From JBCBSS01 sp039819065 (GTDB taxonomy: Bacteria; Bacteroidota; Bacteroidia; Cytophagales; Cyclobacteriaceae): a stretch of DNA of 20,756 bases. Every line of letters begins with the position of its first letter. Within the stretch, counting starts at the first letter, position 1. Below, piece after piece: positions 1-7,300 of this stretch. The translations under genes were made by a program, and so were the position numbers. Under the pieces are notes generated by a model. That model searched no databases. It was given only the letters and a program-made list of their open reading frames with translations, and was not told the origin of the DNA. The stretch is from NCBI GenBank assembly GCA_039819065.1, contig JBCBSS010000143.1:1-20756 (forward strand). The letters run 5' to 3'.

Positions 1-26
1 TAACTTTATATAATAAAAACGCATTA

Positions 27-284
27 ATGAATACCAGCATCGCCAAAGAAACACTGCATAGGCTAATTGATCAGATAGAAGATGAGGAACTACTCCGCAT
101 TTATATACGACTGCTGGAAAGGGAATTGGGAAAATCATCTTCAAAAGACTTTTTTAAGACCACAGACGAAGATTTGATTTCTCGTGCCTCAAACTCTCTC
201 AAGTCCATTGAAGAAGGTAAAACAAGAAGTATAGAGGATTTCAAAAAGGACGTTGAATTGTGGAAGAAGAACAAAGCTATGTAG
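27..284 (+). CDS. Antitoxin-like small protein of a RelE/ParE-type module
   Basis: This 85-residue protein is acidic to mixed-charge and helix-rich, with no signal peptide. Its C-terminal part (LKSIEEGKTRSIEDFKKDVELWKK) is the type of amphipathic tail seen in small Bacteroidota antitoxins that sit upstream of RelE/ParE toxins; this assignment is from memory of the family. The next gene starts inside it, overlapping by 25 bases, which is the usual arrangement for a co-translated toxin-antitoxin pair. The ATG at 27 is the only good start. The presumed role is to bind and neutralise the toxin and to repress its own promoter. Because the partner toxin looks truncated, the module may now be inactive or the antitoxin may be an orphan. 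Confidence 0.6.
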   Translation: MNTSIAKETLHRLIDQIEDEELLRIYIRLLERELGKSSSKDFFKTTDEDLISRASNSLKSIEEGKTRSIEDFKKDVELWKKNKAM

Positions 285-469
285 TTCAAATTACTCCCGA
301 AGCCGAATTCCATTACCTACTGCTACTGGAATATCTTTATTCTACCCATTCAGCCACAAGCGCATCACAAAAGGGTGATGAGATACTTCAAATGGCTATG
401 TCTCCAAGTGATAATCAAAAAGAAAGTCCCAAAGCTCTCATCAAGAACCAATCAGTTCGTTGGTCATGA
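260..469 (+). pseudogene. Truncated RelE/ParE-family toxin
   Basis: The reading frame starts at a GTG inside the upstream antitoxin gene. Its first 48 or so residues (VQITPEAEFHYLLLLEYLYS, then KGDEILQMAMS) match the start of a RelE/ParE toxin: a first strand followed by two helices. Family members are usually about 95-110 residues and continue with a strand-rich half containing an H-R-F/Y motif and an I-I-Y-F strand. Here the frame ends at residue 69 with unrelated sequence, and the expected C-terminal half is not visible in the other plus-strand frames before the convergent gene at 441. I infer a 3' deletion. It could instead be a short divergent toxin, but the strands that carry the catalytic residues are missing. 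Confidence 0.55.
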
Positions 470-1352
470 TCTCTGGAACGCTGATCGGTTGTGTTTCCAA
501 CTTCCTCTCAACAATCCAGGCTAGAAACTGACCAACCACTGCTTTATCGAGCTTTCCCCAGCTTTCACTATTACCAAAGTGTGGTGAGGAAACTGTTAAG
601 GCCTTGTGAAGGTCAATTTTTTCATCCTTTTTGGGCACAAACTTTTTGAATAAAGCTACTGACTCCTCCGGATGATCTACGCTATACAAATAGCCCTTTT
701 TCGTGGCAGCTAGAAAGTGAGCGCAGGCGTCCTTATTGATGGTGATGGTCGTTTCGTTAGCGGCGATGACCGGAGAATATGAATAAGGAATGCCGTAGTC
801 CTTCATTTTAAAATAGGATAAATCAACATCCAACGCCTCGGCTTCTACCCCCTCCCAATTTAAGAATATCCATGTGGCATCGAATGAGCCGTCCAGTACT
901 GTATCCCAAATACCCAGCTTGGCTGGATAATCGATTTTGATATCTCCTGTGCCTCCGTCATTTCGGATCATTTGCTTGACAATCTCATCCTCATAGCGTG
1001 CCTGATAGGAACTGTAAAGCTTGCCATCCAGGTCTTTAGGGCCATTGATACCATTCTCGTTTTTTACTACGATGGCACTGAGATCTTCTTGAAGGATTGC
1101 CGCTATGGCTATGAGCTTGAACGGCGTTTCTTTCGTTCTATAACTGATAATACTCTCGGTAGGACATAACGCGAAATTGGCTTCTCCCAGCTCCACTTTT
1201 TTGGCAGGTGTAACCTGATAATCATCTACAGCCGGATCCAGTATCTGGACGTCCAAGCCCAAATCTTGGTAAAACCCTTTTTCTTGGGCGATAAAAAATC
1301 CTATGTGATTGATATTGGGTGTCCAGTCTAAGGCTAGTGATAATTTTTCCAT
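441..1352 (-). CDS. NMT1/THI5-like substrate-binding-fold protein, no signal peptide
   Basis: The 303-residue product begins LSLALDWTPNINHIGFFIAQ and continues EKGFYQDLGLDVQIL. This is the classic opening of the NMT1/THI5-like periplasmic-binding fold (ABC-type thiamine-precursor binding proteins and fungal Thi5). Other fold-typical stretches are DLDGKLYSS and WDTVLDGSFDATWIFLNWEG. No signal peptide or lipobox is present: the fold starts at residue 3, so the protein is probably cytoplasmic. The Cys-rich CCCFC motif of fungal Thi5 is absent, and the segment where Thi5 has its donor histidine (ALCPTESIISYR here) has none, so the suicide HMP-synthase reaction is not supported. No ABC permease or ATPase lies beside it. 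Binding a pyrimidine-like or other small ligand is likely; the ligand is unknown. Its 3' end overlaps the remnant toxin gene from the opposite strand. Confidence 0.7.
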   Translation of the reverse strand: MEKLSLALDWTPNINHIGFFIAQEKGFYQDLGLDVQILDPAVDDYQVTPAKKVELGEANFALCPTESIISYRTKETPFKLIAIAAILQEDLSAIVVKNENGINGPKDLDGKLYSSYQARYEDEIVKQMIRNDGGTGDIKIDYPAKLGIWDTVLDGSFDATWIFLNWEGVEAEALDVDLSYFKMKDYGIPYSYSPVIAANETTITINKDACAHFLAATKKGYLYSVDHPEESVALFKKFVPKKDEKIDLHKALTVSSPHFGNSESWGKLDKAVVGQFLAWIVERKLETQPISVPEIMTNELIGS

Positions 1353-1514
1353 CTTGATGAGTTTGCACTGAAATAGTTACGAATATTGGCCAAAGTACGC
1401 CATACAATACTCATTGGCTTTGACCTTTGATCTAATGAGGCACGATTTACATCAGATAGATCAAGGCATCAATAAAACATAAATAAAAATATAGCTTACA
1501 AATTAGGTCTTAAA

Positions 1515-2783
1515 TCACCCCCTTGCCTTGATCGCCTTCAACCTTTCTAATAAAGGTGGGTGAGAATAGTGGAAGAACACATAAGCTTTGTGTGGAAAGA
1601 GGTTGCTCAGGTTGTCTACCGAGAGCTTTTTCAAGGCTTTAAGCAGCGCCTCGCCTTTGTACGTTTGAGCGGCGTAGGCATCGGCTTCGAATTCATTTTT
1701 ACGACTGAATACGTTGCCAAAGATGCTCATGATCCTGGAAATGGGAGAATACAGAATACCAAAAGCCAACAGGTTGAGGTGAATAACCGCTTGTGATGCT
1801 TCACCGGCACTTACTGTACTACCCAAAGCAATCGACACATTTTGATTCAGGATCATCAAGGACATGATGAACAAAGTCAACCCAATTTGAAGCATCGATA
1901 TACCAAACCCATAGATCACGTGCTTCTTCTTGAAGTGACCGACCTCATGCGCTAGTACAGCCACTAGTTCTTCGGTAGAATGGTTTTTGATCAAAGTATC
2001 ATAAAGTACAATCTTCTTTTTCTTACCAATACCGGAGAAAAAGGCATTACTCTTGTTCGATCTCTTGGAGCCATCGATCACGAAAATGTTGTCCAATGGG
2101 AATTTGACTTTGCGGCTGTAGTTTTCGATTGCTTCTTTCAGCTCTCCATCTTCTAAAGGGGTCAGCTTGTTGAACAACGGCAGAACCCACGACGTGAAAA
2201 ACATATTGGCCAAAAGCATAAACGCAATGGCCACTCCCCAGAAGTACAGCCAGAAATCGGCTCCCAGCATACCGATCAAATACAGCAATACACTAATAAG
2301 CAAACCACCCAAAATAGCGGCCAGAATGTATCCTTTGATCTTATCCAGAATGAAGGTTTTAGCGGTAGTCTTATTAAAACCAAATCGCTCCTCTATCACA
2401 AACGTACCGTAAAGTTGAAAAGGCAGGGTCAAGATATCTGAAGCCAGTGAAAGCACTCCAAAGAAAGCCAGAGACAATACGATTGGGTTGTCGAAGTACG
2501 GCCTCAACAAACTATCCACGTAGCCGAAACCACCCAAAGCCAGCATAGCAAAAGAGGCAACAAAACCGATAGTCGAGGTAAGAAAAGAAAAGCGGGTGTG
2601 GGTTCTATGATAATCTATCGCTTTCGCATATTTCTCCTCATCATAGTATTCCTTCATCTCATCAGGTACTTTATGCTTCTCTGATTTAAGGTTGATGTAA
2701 TCCAATATGTTACTAAAGAGGAAATCAAAGGCGACAATGCCTAGAATGATGTATAGAATAATCTCCGGCTGCATAATCAACAA
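1515..2783 (-). CDS. M48 family integral-membrane zinc metallopeptidase (Ste24/CAAX-protease-like)
   Basis: The 422-residue polytopic membrane protein carries the zinc motif HEVGH at residues 279-283 inside VAVLAHEVGHFKKKH, with the third ligand in NEFEADAYA (Glu364), as in M48A Ste24-type proteases. Hydrophobic segments lie near residues 5-25, 68-90, 100-120, 150-170, 175-200, 290-312 and 330-348. The conserved stretch IDGSKRSNKSNAFFSG (236-251) and the C-terminal HYSHPPLLERL (405-415) are also family hallmarks. Length matches the family. Bacterial members take part in membrane protein quality control; prenylated substrates are not expected in bacteria. A start at residue 4 (MQPEII) is equally possible. 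It lies 162 bases upstream of the THI5-like gene on the same strand, so weak co-transcription is possible. Confidence 0.93.
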   Translation of the reverse strand: MLIMQPEIILYIILGIVAFDFLFSNILDYINLKSEKHKVPDEMKEYYDEEKYAKAIDYHRTHTRFSFLTSTIGFVASFAMLALGGFGYVDSLLRPYFDNPIVLSLAFFGVLSLASDILTLPFQLYGTFVIEERFGFNKTTAKTFILDKIKGYILAAILGGLLISVLLYLIGMLGADFWLYFWGVAIAFMLLANMFFTSWVLPLFNKLTPLEDGELKEAIENYSRKVKFPLDNIFVIDGSKRSNKSNAFFSGIGKKKKIVLYDTLIKNHSTEELVAVLAHEVGHFKKKHVIYGFGISMLQIGLTLFIMSLMILNQNVSIALGSTVSAGEASQAVIHLNLLAFGILYSPISRIMSIFGNVFSRKNEFEADAYAAQTYKGEALLKALKKLSVDNLSNLFPHKAYVFFHYSHPPLLERLKAIKARG

Positions 2784-2918
2784 TTAACTAGACTGGCGAA
2801 GTTAGCTTATAATCATGAAATGGGGAAAGGAGTGCTCAACCTCAGATAAGTTTCTTCCAGAAGGTAAGGGCACTTAAACCAATCATAATTTGAAATTCGT
2901 AATTCTCAATTGGCTTCT

Positions 2919-2972
2919 AGATTGCTTCGTCTTACCTCACAAGTGTCCGTCTGCTGACGGATCGCGATGACA
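2919..2972. repeat. REP-like interspersed repeat containing a small hairpin
   Basis: The stretch begins AGATTGCTTCGTC and ends CGCGATGACA. From memory, many Bacteroidota intergenic repeats have the form AGATTGCTTCGTC...TCGCAATGACA. Between them lies a perfect hairpin, TCCGTC-TGCT-GACGGA (2946-2961). It sits in the gap between the M48 and PorP/SprF genes. Only one copy is present here, so repeat status rests on recall and not on this window. Confidence 0.4.
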
Positions 2973-2981
2973 GCTAAGATC

Positions 2982-2998
2982 AAAGACACAATGTCTTT
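2982..2998 (-). terminator. Possible weak terminator hairpin after the PorP/SprF gene
   Basis: AAAGAC-ACAAT-GTCTTT forms a 6-bp stem about 30 bases beyond the stop codon of the minus-strand PorP/SprF gene. The stem is AT-rich and no long T-run follows, so termination strength is doubtful. The neighbouring sequence is repetitive (TGTCTTTTGTCTTAAGTCTTA), which may explain the hairpin by chance. Confidence 0.25.
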
Positions 2999-3029
2999 TG
3001 TCTTAAGTCTTACCTCTTATGTCTCAACG

Positions 3030-4082
3030 TTAGAAATTCGGACAAGGAATAGACATCTTGTCTCTCGGTGGCTTTCGCGGGTTTCTGGTAGACCAAACGT
3101 AGGAGAGCGTGAATTCGTGGGCTCCCCCGCTGGCAGAGCCAAGCTCTGAAATAGTGAAGTCGTAACTGTAACCAATATTCAACAGCGATTCGTCATTATT
3201 GACAATGCCCTTTTGGGTAAACCCGACCAACAGAATAAGTGATTCGTTATTAGCAAAGTTCTCAAATTGTTTGAAGGGTAAACCTCTATACCACGTACCT
3301 AAAACTATAGGTTCCAGTGTCAGGTAAAGCCCGACATCTAATTGATCAAATTCACCCTGCGCCTTGTACTGAAAAGTGGGTGTAATGCTTCTTTCTTGTG
3401 GTCTGCTTAAGGTACCCGTGCCTATGGTTCCAGGTCTAAAGTGAATCTTATGTCCACCATGTATTGAGAGTTTTCTGGGAAGCGGATCACCGTCATTAGT
3501 TACCACCGACTGATTAGGTTCTGTTAGATGATGTACTGCCACTCCCAACCAGGAAGTACCGCTGTATAGTACACCTCCAAGTGATAGGTCAAAGAAGGTA
3601 GTGCTCCCTGATCCAATATTCTCTCCCGGTACTGGTAGAATGGACCCATCGTCACCTATCTGATTCCGGAAGAGCAGGCCGGAACCATCTATACCATTAT
3701 TATAAATTCCTAACTGAACGCCCGGCCGAAAAGCAAGGTTTGGTGTGAAGTATAATTCATAAGCATATTGCAAACCAAGGCTCCAAGTACGGACACCACC
3801 CAAGCCCAGCCTGTCATACATCAACAACGCCCCTACGCCACTGTTGATTTCTTCTACATAATGATCCACGTAGGCAGAACTGGTAACGAAATTGGCGTCT
3901 AAAGCAGGCCACTGATTGCGATAATTCATACCTACACGCGTACGCTGCGTAGCTCCTGCAAAAGCGGGGTTGAGATACAATGGAGCCGCATAAAACTGTG
4001 AAAATTGGGGGTCTTGTGCAGTTACCAACTCCGACATGCCCAGCATTAACAGCAAGAAAACAAAAAATAATTTTCGCATCAA
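3030..4082 (-). CDS. PorP/SprF family type IX secretion system outer-membrane protein
   Basis: The 350-residue protein has a signal peptide (MMRKLFFVFLLLMLG...TAQ, cleavage near residue 22). The mature start, DPQFSQFYAAPLYLNPAFAG, is the hallmark of the PorP/SprF family, followed by NYRNQWP and a beta-rich barrel. Length is typical (about 300-350). In Flavobacterium SprF is needed to deliver the adhesin SprB to the surface, and PorP/SprF proteins are typically encoded next to a substrate with a type B T9SS C-terminal domain. That is the layout here: a large type B substrate is divergently transcribed 227 bases away. I infer that this protein is the dedicated outer-membrane partner of that substrate. 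The ATG at residue 2 is an equally good start. Confidence 0.92.
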   Translation of the reverse strand: MMRKLFFVFLLLMLGMSELVTAQDPQFSQFYAAPLYLNPAFAGATQRTRVGMNYRNQWPALDANFVTSSAYVDHYVEEINSGVGALLMYDRLGLGGVRTWSLGLQYAYELYFTPNLAFRPGVQLGIYNNGIDGSGLLFRNQIGDDGSILPVPGENIGSGSTTFFDLSLGGVLYSGTSWLGVAVHHLTEPNQSVVTNDGDPLPRKLSIHGGHKIHFRPGTIGTGTLSRPQERSITPTFQYKAQGEFDQLDVGLYLTLEPIVLGTWYRGLPFKQFENFANNESLILLVGFTQKGIVNNDESLLNIGYSYDFTISELGSASGGAHEFTLSYVWSTRNPRKPPRDKMSIPCPNF

Positions 4083-4309
4083 AACGTTAATTTGTCAGAC
4101 CAAGAAAAGCCTGATTACCAAAGTAAAAATTAAAACTACAAATTCTATAACGATTCCGAAATTAATTGTTATAGATTGTATCCTTAACGCCTTTTTGATG
4201 TTATTTGTATAAATTAGTAAGAAAAACAAGTCACATCTGCGCGTTAGGAAATCAACAGAATCTGGTATTTGATTAAAACGATTTTTATAGAATTAACCAA
4301 CTCTGAATA

Positions 4310-7300
4310 ATGCTTGGCAGTAGAAAGCAATCCTTATTTTTTGTCGTCTTTATTATTCTTGGCTTTGTAAACAACACCGTGGCGCAAAGGACTCAGTCTC
4401 CCTTGAATTGGTACTTCGGAGGAGCACCTAATGCGTTGCAATTCAATCGTGTTGATGACATTTATGAACCCATCGTAGCGACCGACCAGATACCCTCTCT
4501 CGGTTTAGGTGGTAGTGCTACGGCTTCGGAACCCAACACGGGCAATCTTTTATTCTACACGGACGGTGTTACCGTTTATGATTTCACTCATAATCCTACC
4601 CCAAGAGGGACAGGGCTTATCGGTAACCCTGTGGGCAATCAAGCCGCAGCTGTTTCTGCGGTGCCGGGACAAATCGGGGATTATTACATCTTTACTAATA
4701 CAGCTAATGGTACCACCGGCGGGGAGATTCGTCACAATGTTTTCAGAATGACGGAAAACGGTAATACGCCGGGTTTTCCTGCACCTCCTTTTGGGGATCT
4801 TGTATTAGGCCAAAGAAACCTATTGACGGGTATTAATAATACTTCAGAGGCGATGATTGTGATCGCTAACGACGCCCTAGATGGCTTCTGGCTCATCACT
4901 CACCAAAATGGGACAACTAACTATACAGTGACCACGGTGGACAACCTTGGTTTCACTAACAATACCTTCAATAATCTTGGATCAGTAAGCAGTGCAGTCA
5001 ATTTCTCATACAATTCCGCTACCAATAAGATCGCAGTCTCTCCTTTCGATCCGGCAGAACCTGTGACTATTCTAGACTTTGATCCGGTAACAGGTACGCT
5101 TACGTTCGATACCAATGTAACCGGGACTGCTTTTGGCGGAGCCATCACACCCTCAGTTTGCGATACAGAATGGTCTTCAGATGGTAGGTTCCTATACATC
5201 TCTCAAACAGGTGATAACCCCGGGAATAACGGGGAGATATTTCAATTCGACTTTGACAACCCTACCAACACCATACAACCCATATTACCGGCTCCGGTGA
5301 ACAGAAGCTTTGGCTTGCAAATGGCTCCGGACAGTGCGATTTACCACCTTTATCAGGAAACAGCTGGTGGGCCTTTCTTACTCGGTAGAATTGACAGTGC
5401 GGGCATGGTTGCTCCAGACGTATTCTATGATCCGCAACCGTTAGGAGACGAAAACTTTAATGGCAGGCAGTTCCCGGCGTTCTTGCCCAATTTCGATGCC
5501 ATGGTGACACTGAGTTTCACCTCCCTTGGTGATTGTGCCAATGCACCGGTTTATTTCTTTCCTGAAATCGTGCCTTCACCGGATAGTATAACCTGGGACT
5601 TTGGGGATGGCAACTTCTCTGATGCGTGGGCACCGTTCCATACTTATGAAATGGATGGGCCAGTCACCGTTACGATGACAGCCTTTCTCAATAATCAACC
5701 CTTTCAGACCACTTTAGATTTGAACCTTCAGCAGTTTGACGTCACCGTCACCCTTCCGATGGATACAACCGCTTGCCGCGATGAATTCCCTCCTCCAAGA
5801 GGTTCTTCTTCTCCGGTACAGTTTACAGTCCCTGCACAGATCAGTGGTAATTTCACTAGCATACAATGGTCAAATGACTCAACTAATACGTCCACTACCT
5901 TATTCCCTGATTCTGCAGGTGTATACTTTGTGGTGGTCGAAGCAGCCAACGGTTGTCAAACTTCTGCAACGGTTACGGTCAATGAATTTGACCTGGTAGA
6001 ACAGAACGGGTACATCTGGTATTTCGGGGATAATGCAGGTATTGATTTCAATCCGATATTCGATGGCGGGAATCCAGTAGCCCTCAATGACGGTGCTATG
6101 ATGGCTCCTGAAGGTTGTGCGGCTGTAAGTGATCCTAATGGTGTCATCATATTCTACACTGACGGTGACAATGTATATAATAAGGAAAATCAGCTTATCG
6201 CCACCGGAATAGGCGGAGAGGTCAATTCAGCTCAATCTGCGGCCATTCTACCCTTCCCGGATGACGAAACGCTTTACTATATCTTCACAACCCAGGAAGT
6301 TTATGGCACCAACACCTACGAAGTGCGTTATTCTATTTTCGATTTTAAATTGAATGATATCACTGGCGAGGTAATTTCCCAAGACAATTTGTTATTCTCC
6401 AGAAGTACAGAACGACTGGGCATACCTGCGGGCGAGAACTGGATTGTCACGCACGAATATGGTAATAACAACTTTAGGGCCTATCCTATCACACAAGGAG
6501 GTATTGGAGATCCGGTGATTACCAGCATTGGATCAGATCACACGTTTAGTGCCCCAGAGGAAGGGCAAGGTTACATGAAGATCAGCGATAACAACAGGTT
6601 GGCTGTAGGTGTAACTGAGCCTGGTGTTTCCAATATAATAGAGCTATTTACCTTTAACCCAGGAACGGGTGTTGTTTCTGACTCATTGGTGGTCGACCTC
6701 AATCAGCCTAATGGTTTTGTTTACGGCATGGAGTTTTCTGGTAGCGGTAACAGGCTTTACGTGACGGTTACCGACCTCAACGGATTTTCAGAATTGTATC
6801 AGATAGATGTTGAAGAGCTGGTCAATCCTACTGGCACCACACCCGTTCTAACCATGATTGCTTCAAGCGCTGGAGAAAATTGGGGTGCTTTGCAAATTGG
6901 CCCTGACCAACGCATTTATATGGCTAAAGAAAGCGGCGGAGGCGGTGGCCTGAATGCCCTGGATGTCATTGGTTCGCCAGAGGGTATCGGTGCCGCAGGA
7001 GTAGGATATTTACCTAATGGTTTCGCATTGGCAGGCGGTACGGCCAGCCAGTTGGGTTTACCTGTTTCAAGGGCTCAACCTCCAAACCAAACCCAGCCCG
7101 GCTTCTCTGTCACCTCCGGATGTTTTGGTGATTCTACCTCATTCTCTGCCACACAAGGCATAGATATAGACGAATTTCTGTGGACTGTGTTCCGAATTGA
7201 TCAGGCAACAGGTACCAGACAGCAGGTATCAATTAGTCCAAATGAAAACGCCCAAAGCTTCAGCCATCTCTTCACTGAACCTGGAGAGTATGAGATCAAC

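Noticed and set aside
441..1352. Functional Thi5 HMP-phosphate synthase
   Set aside because: The CCCFC motif and the donor histidine are not visible; only the general fold signature matches.
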